This document shows, one piece after another, positions 23,186 through 30,111 of a stretch of 43,220 nucleotides of DNA. The notes beneath the pieces were generated by a model that saw only the letters and a list, made by a program, of their open reading frames with translations, made no database searches and was not told the DNA's origin. Numbering within the stretch: the stretch's first letter is position 1; each line of letters begins with the position of its first letter. A program made the position numbers and the translations under genes. This stretch comes from JARFUG01 sp050485365 (GTDB lineage: Bacteria; Desulfobacterota; Desulfuromonadia; Desulfuromonadales; JACZKF01): contig JBJHBH010000018.1 of NCBI GenBank assembly GCA_050485365.1, positions 1-43,220 on the forward strand, written 5' to 3'.

Positions 23186-23971
23186 GTGCCATCGTCTGCG
23201 TCCGAAATCAAAGATCTCCCGGGTCTCCGACAGTTCAGAAATCGAACAGTGCAGGAATTTTTTGACGAGCATCCTGATGTGATGGGGGTGTGTGACACGT
23301 TGTATTTTGTTGGGGAAGCAATGCCCTTGTTTGAAGCTGCTGGCGCATCAATGGTTTCTTCCTCCACTTGGTGCAATCTCTTGTGGCAACAGGCTGCGGA
23401 TTATTTGAGTGATGCGTTTTTCTTATTCGTAGAGGGTCGTCTAGATTCGGGATTTGCATTGCTCCGAATGGCTGCGGAGTTGGCGCGAGATACGGCTGTT
23501 CTCAGATCGTTCCCGGACAGAGAGCATCTATGGCGTAACCGCGAAGCGATGCGTAATGAATATCGGAAAGCGTTTCGTTTCGATACAAACTATCCACTTG
23601 GATTGGCTGCTCAGGCAGTCTACAAATTCGGCTCGCAACATGGCGTGCACGGGCACACATCAAATTTTTTACACTTTGTGGAAGACGTGACGGTTAATCC
23701 CGGAAGGAATCTGACTTCATTTAAAGTATCGAAAATTGGAATCCTAAACGGAATAAGCTTTTGGATGCGCTCGTTTGCTCCAGTTCATGGACTATGCTCC
23801 GCATCCAGAAGTGGAAGTGGGCCAGAAATTTATACCGCCCCTGAGATGTATCAAACATTCCAGGAAACGGTTTTCAATCTAGGTCCCGTGCTGGAATCCC
23901 TAGAAATTTGGCTGGCAGAGGCGAAGAATGAGGAGCCATCCGGGTCAGGCTTGCAAGCTTGCAAACTCTAA
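23186..23971 (+). CDS. Hypothetical protein of a second putative cassette, C-terminus replaced by the transposon end
   Basis: A 261-residue, mainly helical protein starting (GTG) MPSSASEIKDLPGLRQF, with AAGGTGAG 5 nt before the GTG and only 25 nt after the attC-like site. Segments such as FFLFVEGRLDSGFALLRMAAELARD and YKFGSQHGVHGHTSNF resemble HEPN/Abi-type helical proteins in flavour, but I cannot assign a family. From about codon 250 (SGSGLQACKL) the reading frame is encoded by the GTCAGGCTTGCAA end sequence of the RAYT element, so the native C-terminus and any attC site of its own appear to have been lost. Base composition is AT-rich compared with the chromosome. Confidence 0.65.
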   Translation: MPSSASEIKDLPGLRQFRNRTVQEFFDEHPDVMGVCDTLYFVGEAMPLFEAAGASMVSSSTWCNLLWQQAADYLSDAFFLFVEGRLDSGFALLRMAAELARDTAVLRSFPDREHLWRNREAMRNEYRKAFRFDTNYPLGLAAQAVYKFGSQHGVHGHTSNFLHFVEDVTVNPGRNLTSFKVSKIGILNGISFWMRSFAPVHGLCSASRSGSGPEIYTAPEMYQTFQETVFNLGPVLESLEIWLAEAKNEEPSGSGLQACKL

Positions 23972-24164
23972 ACGGTATAATCCCCCATGCCCCGCAAACC
24001 CCGCATCCATTATCTCGGCGCTCTGTACCACGTGATCCTGAGCGGTAACGCGCGCAAGAGATCTTCTTCGACCCTGCCGATCGTTACCGGTTCTATCTTC
24101 TGCTGCAAGAAGGAATCGAGCGGTTTGGCTACCGCGTTCACGCCTTTTGTCTCATGATCAACCA
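23937..24164 (+). repeat. Tandem direct repeat, left copy (RAYT 5' end)
   Basis: About 228 nt that recur at 24171-24400 with few differences: the transposon end sequence, the TATAAT-CCCCC leader and the first about 60 codons of the transposase. Only the 6-nt GGGAGG separates the two copies. Confidence 0.9.
23987..24164 (+). pseudogene. Truncated, frameshifted RAYT transposase copy
   Basis: It begins MPRKPRIHY like the intact gene at 24222. One base is missing near 24054 (GCGCGC-AAGAG versus GCGCGCCAAGAG), shifting the frame, and the copy ends just before the His-x-His motif codons (…ATCAACCA|GGGAGG). It therefore lacks the HUH motif and catalytic Tyr and cannot act. Confidence 0.9.
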
Positions 24165-24170
24165 GGGAGG

Positions 24171-24400
24171 CATCGGGGTCAGGCTTGCAAACTTGCAACT
24201 TTAAACGGAGTATAATCCCCCATGCCCCGCAAACCCCGCATCCATTATCCCGGCGCTCTGTACCACGTGATCCTACGCGGTAACGCGCGCCAAGAGATCT
24301 TCTTCGACCCCGCCGATCGTTACCGGTTCTATCTTCTGCTGCAAGAAGGAATCGAGCGGTTTGGCTACCGGGTGCACGCCTTTTGTCTCATGACCAACCA
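24171..24400 (+). repeat. Tandem direct repeat, right copy (RAYT 5' end)
   Basis: The intact partner of 23937-24164, continuing without interruption into the complete transposase gene. Confidence 0.9.
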
Positions 24401-25185
24401 CGTCCACCTAGCCATTCAGGTCGGTGAGATTCCTCTTTCACGCATCATGCAAAATCTCGCCTTCCGTTACACCCGGTGGGTAAACAGACGGCAAGACCGC
24501 AGTGGCCACCTGTTTCAGGGCCGATACAAGGCGGTTCTGGTCGATGCCGATGATTACCTTCTCCAACTTGTCGGCTACCTTCACCTCAACCCCGTGCGGG
24601 CCGGGATGGCTTTTACTCCGGTGGATTATCCCTGGAGCAGCCATCGCGCCTATCTGGGGAAGGAAGTCATTCCCTGGCTGTCGACCACCCCCGTTCTTTC
24701 GCAACTTACCGGCAGTGTTCACCGCGCCAGGAAAATCTTCGATTCTTTGGTCCTGGAACGGGCGGAGGAAGGGTACCGGGGAGAATTCCACGGCGAAGGA
24801 GGGACTGACGGCCGCGTTTTCGGGGAGGACTCTTTCGTAGAGACGGTCCTTCGACAGGCCGAGGCCATGCCCCTTAAAAAACCGGCGCTCGATGATATTC
24901 TGATGGCCGTCAGCGATCTCTATAATCTCCGAGAGGCCGATCTGGCAGTGGAAGGGCAGGGCGTTCGCGTTTCCGAAGCGCGTGCCATGGCCGCATGGGC
25001 GGTCAGGGAGATGAGCGACACGACCTTGACGGAGTTGGGAAGGAGAGTCGGGCGGGACGTCACCTCGTTGAGTTCCGCTGTCAAAAGGCTGCTCGATCGT
25101 GCGCAAAGGGATGAGGGGCTTGCGGGTAGGATGGAGAAAATAAAGAAAATCCTTGCCGAACTTGCAACTTTGCAGGCCTGACACC
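24175..25185 (+). mobile_element. RAYT (REP-associated tyrosine transposase) element with inverted ends
   Basis: The intact transposase gene is framed by imperfect 24-bp inverted repeats at 24175-24198 and 25162-25185 (core GTCAGGCTTGCAAACTTGCA against the complement of TGCAACTTTGCAGGCCTGAC; three mismatches over 24 positions). The left end also contains repeated TTGCAA palindromes. The right repeat encodes the last residues and stop codon of the transposase. The element lies about 10 nt from the second copy of the ppsA tail. Confidence 0.8.
24222..25181 (+). CDS. rayT: Y1 single-strand transposase of the REP-associated (RAYT/TnpA-REP) type
   Basis: A 319-residue protein. The N-terminal Y1 domain carries YHVILRGNARQEIFF, the HUH metal motif H60-V-H62 in CLMTNHVHLA, HLFQGRYKAVLVD, and VGYLHLNPVRAG with the probable nucleophile Tyr119. 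The C-terminal part (about 215-310) is helical and resembles a DnaA C-terminal-type DNA-binding domain (TLTELGRRVGRDVTSLSSAVKRL), common in this RAYT subgroup. Such proteins cut and join single-stranded DNA at palindromic repeats. All key residues appear present. Translation start: GGAG lies 11 nt upstream; a TATAAT sits only 5 nt before the ATG, so a leaderless transcript is also possible. A broken copy precedes it in tandem. Confidence 0.9.
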   Translation: MPRKPRIHYPGALYHVILRGNARQEIFFDPADRYRFYLLLQEGIERFGYRVHAFCLMTNHVHLAIQVGEIPLSRIMQNLAFRYTRWVNRRQDRSGHLFQGRYKAVLVDADDYLLQLVGYLHLNPVRAGMAFTPVDYPWSSHRAYLGKEVIPWLSTTPVLSQLTGSVHRARKIFDSLVLERAEEGYRGEFHGEGGTDGRVFGEDSFVETVLRQAEAMPLKKPALDDILMAVSDLYNLREADLAVEGQGVRVSEARAMAAWAVREMSDTTLTELGRRVGRDVTSLSSAVKRLLDRAQRDEGLAGRMEKIKKILAELATLQA

Positions 25186-25194
25186 ACAGCCTTC

Positions 25195-25294
25195 AGGTCA
25201 GCTCCCACGTCGCGAAGTGTGAAAAGGAGCGCTGAGCGATCCGCCCGCCCGCGTTTGACACCGGTCCTCTCCCGTGCGGGGGAGGACCTTTTTT
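25195..25294 (+). pseudogene. Direct repeat, right copy: ppsA 3'-end remnant plus terminator
   Basis: Reads in frame VSSHVAKCEKER-stop, matching the ppsA end VISHVAKCEKER, then a spacer and terminator like those after ppsA. The repeat is about 90% identical overall and better in the coding part. No more of ppsA is present: upstream is the RAYT right end. It looks like the tail of a second or ancestral ppsA copy. Confidence 0.85.
25263..25294 (+). terminator. Intrinsic terminator in the ppsA-tail remnant
   Basis: GGTCCTC (25263-25269) pairs with GAGGACC (25282-25288) with an inner TCCCG/CGGGG stem, followed by six T residues. The stem is longer and more perfect than in the copy after ppsA. 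Confidence 0.9.
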
Positions 25295-25405
25295 AATGGA
25301 AATTCGAGCCGTGCGCTTCTTGACAGAAGATGAGAGGATGCTAAATTTTGCCGCACTGTCCGCGGCACTTCCGCCCGATCGTCTCTGTGAAAAAGGAGCT
25401 CCCAG

Positions 25406-25828
25406 ATGGATCAACATACCGAACAGTACCGCCCCACCCCCGACGAGCCGTACATGAATCCCCGACAGATCGAGTACTTCCGTGCGAGGCTTCTCGACTT
25501 TCGCAAAAAGGCGCAGCAGGAGTACGAGAACACCTTTTCGCGCATGAGAGAGGAGAGGGATCGCGACGCGGATCTGGTCGATCAGGGAACTCTGGAAGCC
25601 GATATCCATATGGATTTTCACACACGGGAGCGCGCCCTTCGGCTGATGAGCGAAATCGACCGGGCGCTGGCCAGGATCGAGGAGGGGACCTACGGCTACT
25701 GCGAGGAGACCGAGGAGGAGATCGGTCTTCGTCGCCTGGAGGCCAGGCCCCTGGCGACGCTGTCGATCGAGGCGCAGGAAAAACGCGAGCAATACGCCAG
25801 GACCCAGAAAGGCGCCCTGCGGCACTGA
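25406..25828 (+). CDS. DksA/TraR-family protein lacking the zinc-finger cysteines
   Basis: A 140-residue DksA-type RNA polymerase secondary-channel factor. Two helices (about 20-50 and 68-93) form the coiled coil, with RDADLVDQGTLEAD at the tip (DxxDxG rather than the E. coli DxxDxA). The globular end reads GTYGYCEETEEEIGLRRLEA, then LATLSIEAQEKRE. Of the four zinc-ligand positions only Cys99 remains; the others are Thr102, Ser120 and Ala123. It is therefore likely a zinc-independent paralogue, comparable in idea to P. aeruginosa DksA2. AAGGAG precedes ATG 25406. A conventional DksA elsewhere in the genome is expected but unseen. Confidence 0.88.
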   Translation: MDQHTEQYRPTPDEPYMNPRQIEYFRARLLDFRKKAQQEYENTFSRMREERDRDADLVDQGTLEADIHMDFHTRERALRLMSEIDRALARIEEGTYGYCEETEEEIGLRRLEARPLATLSIEAQEKREQYARTQKGALRH

Positions 25829-25831
25829 GCC

Positions 25832-26425
25832 TTACCCGTCGTCGGCCTTGAAGGTCGCCTCGCGCACCGTAACCCTTACCTGCACGGCGCGCGAGGCGAT
25901 CAGGGCGACGACGATGTCGTACGGGTCGTTTGGGACGAACTCGTTGTTCTCGGCATACCAGAAGCGCATTCGCTCTGCGCTCGCTCCCGGGGGGAGGGCG
26001 AGCCGCGTCTCGGTTTTCTCGCTGTGCACTACGTACCCCGAGTTGTTCAGAAAGTCGATGGTGAGGGCGAGCCGTTCCAGGGGTCGCTCCCCCTCATTGG
26101 TGACGCTCAGGTAGACGCTGACATTTTCATGCAGCGGCCCCCTCGTGCGGCGATAGTCGCGCGGCAGCGACTCCACCCACCACCTCTCGATGACGACAGA
26201 CTCCTTCTCTCCCTGTTCGGCGGCAGGGTCCTTGTGTGACGGAAAGCCCGTCAGTTCGAGACGAATCCCCGCGCCACGCTCCGGCGGCAGTGAAAGGTTG
26301 AGATTCCGAATGATGGGATCGGCGGGACGATCGTGGGGGGATGCGTCTCCCGGAAGATAGGTCAGCGCCGTAACGGCCGCGATGACGATCCATATCCCCA
26401 CGGCGGTGAAGAGGAGCTGTTTCAT
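25832..26425 (-). CDS. Membrane-anchored protein of unknown function
   Basis: A 197-residue protein with one N-terminal membrane anchor (residues about 4-23, LLFTAVGIWIVIAAVTALTY) and a soluble part predicted to lie in the periplasm. VSVYLSVTNEGERPLERLALTIDFLNNSGYVVHSEKT followed by LALPPGASAERMRFW and NDPYDIVVALIASRAV looks like an FxLYD/immunoglobulin-like beta-sandwich, the kind seen in small surface or periplasmic domains. I do not recognise a named family. It converges with the DksA-like gene (stop codons 3 nt apart) and is divergent from the GspA-like gene. Confidence 0.7.
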   Translation of the reverse strand: MKQLLFTAVGIWIVIAAVTALTYLPGDASPHDRPADPIIRNLNLSLPPERGAGIRLELTGFPSHKDPAAEQGEKESVVIERWWVESLPRDYRRTRGPLHENVSVYLSVTNEGERPLERLALTIDFLNNSGYVVHSEKTETRLALPPGASAERMRFWYAENNEFVPNDPYDIVVALIASRAVQVRVTVREATFKADDG

Positions 26426-26533
26426 GATCGCCTTTCACTTGCAAATGAGATGTGACCAACGATCCGAGGGTAGCACGCTTCCTCGCGGTGGCAAGCACGC
26501 CTGCAACGCCGGTTGAGAAAGAACCCTTCCCGA

Positions 26534-26563
26534 TTGTCAAAGCCTGCGTAAAAATGGTATAAA
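26534..26563 (+). promoter_or_regulatory. Sigma-70 promoter of the gspA-gspB pair
   Basis: TTGTCA (26534-26539), an 18-nt spacer and TATAAA (26558-26563), about 60 nt upstream of the first gene. Confidence 0.5.
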
Positions 26564-26620
26564 ATCGCAGCCGGAGAAATTGCGCCGACGGCATCACTCC
26601 TCTTTCATCCTTCGGACTTC

Positions 26621-28216
26621 ATGTATCTCGACTTTTTCGGCTTCAAAGAGGTTCCGTTCTCCATCGCTCCGGATCCACGCTACCTCTACATGAGCGAGCG
26701 TCACCGCGAAGCGCTAGCGCATCTCGTCTTCGGGCTGCGCAGCGCCGGCGGGTTCGTTCTGCTGAGCGGCGAGGTGGGGACCGGCAAGACGACGGTCTGC
26801 CGCTGCCTGCTCGAACAGGTTCCGCAGGAGACGGAGATCGCCTTCGTCCTGCATCCGAAGCTGACGGCGGCCGAGCTCCTCGCCACCCTGTGCGACGAGC
26901 TGCGCATCCCCTATCCCGAAGGGAACACCAGCCTCAAACTCTTCGTCGACCGCATCAACGCCCGGCTCCTCGAAAACCATGCCCAGGGGCGCCAGACGGT
27001 CCTCATCATCGACGAGGCGCAGAATCTCGATCCGGATGTGCTGGAGCAGATTCGCCTGCTGACGAACCTCGAGACCAACGAGCGCAAGCTCCTTCAGGTC
27101 ATCATGCTCGGACAGCCCGAGCTGCGCGAGATCCTCGCACGCCCCGAGCTGCGTCAGCTCGCCCAGCGCATCACGGCGCGCTATCACCTCGAACCCCTCA
27201 ACGCCGCGGAGACGGCCGATTACCTGCGGCACCGCCTGGCGGTGGCCGGAGTGCGCCGCGCCGTCTTCACCCCGTCGGCAGTCCGGCGCGTCTTTCGTCT
27301 GACGGGCGGCGTGCCGCGGCGCATCAACGTCTTGTGCGACCGCAGTCTGCTCGGCGCCTATGTGCAGGGGAAAGAGAAGGTCGATGCCCGCACCGTCGCG
27401 AAAGCGGCGCAGGAGGCCTTCGAGAGACCCCGCTCCCGCGCCGGGGTGAAGTGGGCGATGGCGGCGCTGTTGCTGCTGATCGTCGGCGGGAGCGCGTTTT
27501 CCCTCTCGTCCATGCGCTTTGCTCCCGCGACGATCCCCTCGCCACCGACGGCCGCGGCCCCTCCGCCGACGATCCCCTTTCTCCCCCCCGATGCGCCCGC
27601 GTCGGAAGGGTGGCTGGAGAAGATTGCCGCCGAGGGGAGCGCCGAAGGGGCCTTCGACGTCCTCTTCCAGCAGTGGGATCTGCCCTTCGATCCGCAGGAC
27701 GATTTCTGCACCCAGGCGCAAAGCAGCGGCCATCTGTGCCTGACCCGCCGGGACGGTCTCGATGTGCTGCGCCGCTTCGATCTGCCGGCGGTTCTGACGC
27801 TCAAAGGGGAGGAGGGCGAGACCTTCTTCGGCACCCTCGTCGGCCTCGCCGAAGACAGCGCCACCTTCCGTGTCGGATCGCAGACGCTGAAGGTTCCTCT
27901 GAAGGAGCTGCAGACGCGCTGGAGCGGCGAGTACACGCTGCTGTGGCGCAGCCCCCCCTTCACGGGCGTTCTCTCTCCGGGGGCCCAAGGGCAGAGCGTG
28001 GCCTGGCTCGCCGAGAGGCTCGCCGCGGTTCAGGGGCAGGAGCGCCCGCAGGGGGAGGCGGACGTGCTCGGCGGTGAGTTGCTGACCCGTCTGCGGCAGT
28101 TTCAGTTCTCCAGGGGGATCGCCCCCGACGGCGTGGCCGGCCCCTTCACCCTGGTGCTGCTCGACGCCGCGCATCCGGGGGCGCCCCTCCTGAGCGCCCC
28201 ACCCGAGGAGGGGTGA
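26621..28216 (+). CDS. gspA: GspA/ExeA-like AAA ATPase with peptidoglycan-binding domain
   Basis: A 531-residue inner-membrane ATPase. Residues about 1-265 are the AAA domain: FGFKEVPFSIAPDPRYLY signature, Walker A GEVGTGKTT, Walker B LIIDEAQNL and the sensor stretch RITARYHLEPL. A membrane segment follows (about 275-295, WAMAALLLLIVGGSAFSLS), then a proline-rich linker, a periplasmic domain, and a C-terminal peptidoglycan-binding repeat (SVAWLAERLAA...LTRLRQFQFSRGIAPDGVAGPFTL). In Aeromonas, ExeA with ExeB helps insert the type II secretin through the wall. The gspB-like gene starts 4 nt downstream. No other secretion gene is near, so the partner secretin is elsewhere or the pair serves another machine. 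Confidence 0.88.
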   Translation: MYLDFFGFKEVPFSIAPDPRYLYMSERHREALAHLVFGLRSAGGFVLLSGEVGTGKTTVCRCLLEQVPQETEIAFVLHPKLTAAELLATLCDELRIPYPEGNTSLKLFVDRINARLLENHAQGRQTVLIIDEAQNLDPDVLEQIRLLTNLETNERKLLQVIMLGQPELREILARPELRQLAQRITARYHLEPLNAAETADYLRHRLAVAGVRRAVFTPSAVRRVFRLTGGVPRRINVLCDRSLLGAYVQGKEKVDARTVAKAAQEAFERPRSRAGVKWAMAALLLLIVGGSAFSLSSMRFAPATIPSPPTAAAPPPTIPFLPPDAPASEGWLEKIAAEGSAEGAFDVLFQQWDLPFDPQDDFCTQAQSSGHLCLTRRDGLDVLRRFDLPAVLTLKGEEGETFFGTLVGLAEDSATFRVGSQTLKVPLKELQTRWSGEYTLLWRSPPFTGVLSPGAQGQSVAWLAERLAAVQGQERPQGEADVLGGELLTRLRQFQFSRGIAPDGVAGPFTLVLLDAAHPGAPLLSAPPEEG

Positions 28217-28220
28217 CCCG

Positions 28221-28901
28221 ATGTCGTACATTCTCGATGCCCTGAGAAAATCCGAACAGGAGAGGCGCCAAAGTCAGGTGCCCGACCTGCAGACGCAGCA
28301 CACGCCGCCGCCGCAAAAGGGGAGGGGGAAGCGCCTGTGGCCTTGGCTGATCGTTGCGGCGTTGCTTCTCAACGCCGCGCTGCTCACCTGGCATCTGGGG
28401 CCGTGGAGCGAGGGCGAACCGCTTGCGGCCGATCCCGCGGCCGTCGACGACATCGTCGTCGCCACGGCCGAACCGGCGCCGGTCCCCACGCCTTTGCCGC
28501 CGCCTGCGTCACCCACCGCCGAGCCTTCGGCGGAAACCGCCGCGCCGCCCCCTCAGCCCGAAATTTCCGACGCGCGCCAGGCGGCGCCGCCGGAGCCTCC
28601 TCCCGCGCCGACGCCTTCGGCCGAAGCGCCCCCCGCGCCCGCTGCGACGCCTCAGGCGGCTGCGCCCCCCGGCGTGCCGAGGCTGGAGGATCTCCCCCTG
28701 TCGCTGCGGCGCCAGATCCCCGATCTTGCCATCTCCCTGCATTTCTACACCGACGCCCCTGCGGCGCGCATGGTGCGGATCAACGGGCGCAACCTGCGGG
28801 AGAAGCAGCGCGTCGACGAAAACATCACCGTGCGCGAGATCACCGAAGAAGGGGTCGTCCTCGATTTCAACGGCCAGCTCTTCGCCGTCAAAAATTTCTG
28901 A
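28221..28901 (+). CDS. gspB: GspB-like type II secretion accessory protein
   Basis: A 226-residue protein starting MSYILDALRKSEQERRQ, the hallmark of the GspB/ExeB N-terminus, then one membrane segment (about 38-58, WPWLIVAALLLNAALLTWHL). A long Pro/Ala linker (about 70-155) crosses the periplasm. The C-terminal GspB domain, LPLSLRRQIPDLAISLHFYTDAPAARMVRINGRNL, ends in a small beta fold. It should interact with GspA and peptidoglycan to position a secretin. It is tightly coupled to gspA and followed by a strong terminator. Confidence 0.9.
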   Translation: MSYILDALRKSEQERRQSQVPDLQTQHTPPPQKGRGKRLWPWLIVAALLLNAALLTWHLGPWSEGEPLAADPAAVDDIVVATAEPAPVPTPLPPPASPTAEPSAETAAPPPQPEISDARQAAPPEPPPAPTPSAEAPPAPAATPQAAAPPGVPRLEDLPLSLRRQIPDLAISLHFYTDAPAARMVRINGRNLREKQRVDENITVREITEEGVVLDFNGQLFAVKNF

Positions 28902-28924
28902 TTCGGTTCATCGCCGGTTTTGCA

Positions 28925-28968
28925 AAACGAGAAGAGGCCGCCCCGTTCGAGGCGGCCTCTTCTCGTTT
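28925..28968. terminator. Bidirectional terminator, 18-bp perfect stem
   Basis: AAACGAGAAGAGGCCGCC (28925-28942) is perfectly inverted at 28951-28968 around an 8-nt loop; A-run on one side and TTT on the other allow termination in both directions. Confidence 0.85.
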
Positions 28969-29014
28969 CCATCTCCTTGATATACCTGATAAATTTTTTG
29001 CATTAAGATTCCTG

Positions 29015-29043
29015 TTGACTTGGATTTAACTCAGGCGTATATC
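29015..29043 (+). promoter_or_regulatory. Sigma-70-like promoter
   Basis: TTGACT (29015-29020), a 17-nt spacer and TATATC (29038-29043), 35 nt before the small secreted-protein gene and the only clear promoter ahead of pal. Confidence 0.5.
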
Positions 29044-29077
29044 ATTCGCGCCGTATGCCTCCAACCCCCATAACTGC

Positions 29078-29410
29078 ATGGTTCTGCGCCGATACATCAT
29101 CAGCATCTCCGTCATGCTTCTGCTGACGTTTCCGTCGATGCGGATCGCCACCGTCAGCGATGCCGGTTTCACGCTTCCTCTTCAGAATTTCCTGTCCCAG
29201 CAGGAGCAGTACACCGCTGAGGGGTGTTCGCCCAAAGCCTTTTATCTGAAAGTGAAATCGTGCCAGGACACTCTCTCGTTCGGGGAAGGGGCGCAGCTCC
29301 TTTCACCGTATCCGCCGCTGGCAAACACCTTCTCGGGTCACGGCTCCGATCCGCTCCTTTTTGAGGGGGCGAAGGAGATCTTCATCCCCCCCGAGGAGAT
29401 TTCCTCCTGA
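29078..29410 (+). CDS. Small predicted exported protein
   Basis: A 110-residue protein that I do not recognise. A hydrophobic N-terminus (VLRRYIISISVMLLLTFPS, basic then hydrophobic) looks like a signal peptide or anchor. The mature part has two cysteines (GCSPKAFYLKVKSC) that could form a disulfide, and ends acidic (EIFIPPEEISS). Codon use is like the neighbours, a promoter-like site lies just upstream, and it is 73 nt before pal on the same strand, which supports it being real. No good ribosome site precedes ATG 29078, so the start is uncertain. Confidence 0.5.
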   Translation: MVLRRYIISISVMLLLTFPSMRIATVSDAGFTLPLQNFLSQQEQYTAEGCSPKAFYLKVKSCQDTLSFGEGAQLLSPYPPLANTFSGHGSDPLLFEGAKEIFIPPEEISS

Positions 29411-29483
29411 CTGCTTTTTTGTTATCCGAACGCTTCACCGGGGCGCAGCGCCCCGCACTTACTTTCCCTATCAGGAGTGAACG

Positions 29484-30002
29484 ATGAAAAAAACGGTTTT
29501 TCTCTGCGGTCTCGTCATGATGGCAACCCTTGCGTCGGGCTGCGCCAAAAAAGGCATCGACGACGAAGCACGTTCGGCGGCGAGCGCGCCGGTTCAGATC
29601 GCCGAACCCGCCGCTCAGGCGCAGCCCCAGGGCGCCTCGGTGGCCGAGTCCGATAAGGCCAAGAGGTCGGCGGCCGCCGAAGCGCTGCAGACGATCTATT
29701 TCGCCTTCGACTCCTTCCTCCTTTCGGAGCAGGCGCGCAACACCCTGAAGACCAACGCCCAGTGGCTCAAGAGCAACCCCGAGGTGCGCATCACCATCGA
29801 AGGGCATGCCGACGAGCGCGGCTCCGACGAATACAACCTGGCGCTGGGCGACAAGCGTGCCCGGATGGTCAAGAAATACCTGGTCGATCTCGGCATCGCC
29901 CCCGAGCGCCTCAACACCATCAGCTACGGCGAGGAAAGACCCGCAGTCGTCGGAAACGACGAAAGCGCCTGGTCCAAGAATCGCCGGGCCGAGTTCCTCT
30001 GA
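29484..30002 (+). CDS. pal: Peptidoglycan-associated lipoprotein Pal
   Basis: A 172-residue outer-membrane lipoprotein. The signal peptide ends in lipobox LASGC (Cys20). A low-complexity Ala/Gln linker follows, then the OmpA-like domain from about residue 70: IYFAFDSFLLSEQARNTL, ITIEGHADERGSDEYNLALGDKRA and SYGEERPAVVG, with the diaminopimelate-contacting Asp and Arg present (GHADERGSDEYN; NRRAEF at the end). It ties the outer membrane to peptidoglycan and works with TolB/TolA. AGGAG precedes ATG 29484. The tol genes are not adjacent on the upstream side, which is unusual, and a terminator follows at once. Confidence 0.95.
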   Translation: MKKTVFLCGLVMMATLASGCAKKGIDDEARSAASAPVQIAEPAAQAQPQGASVAESDKAKRSAAAEALQTIYFAFDSFLLSEQARNTLKTNAQWLKSNPEVRITIEGHADERGSDEYNLALGDKRARMVKKYLVDLGIAPERLNTISYGEERPAVVGNDESAWSKNRRAEFL

Positions 30003-30018
30003 CAGGCACCCTCGTCAT

Positions 30019-30062
30019 ATAAAACAGAAACGGCAGCTTTCGGGCTGCCGTTTCTGTTTTAT
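30019..30062. terminator. Bidirectional terminator after pal, 19-bp perfect stem
   Basis: ATAAAACAGAAACGGCAGC (30019-30037) is perfectly inverted at 30044-30062 around a 6-nt loop, with an A-run and a T-run at the two arms. Confidence 0.9.
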
Positions 30063-30111
30063 GCTGTAGGGAACGACGATCTCCTTGACCTTCTACCGTA
30101 AAGGCTCACCG

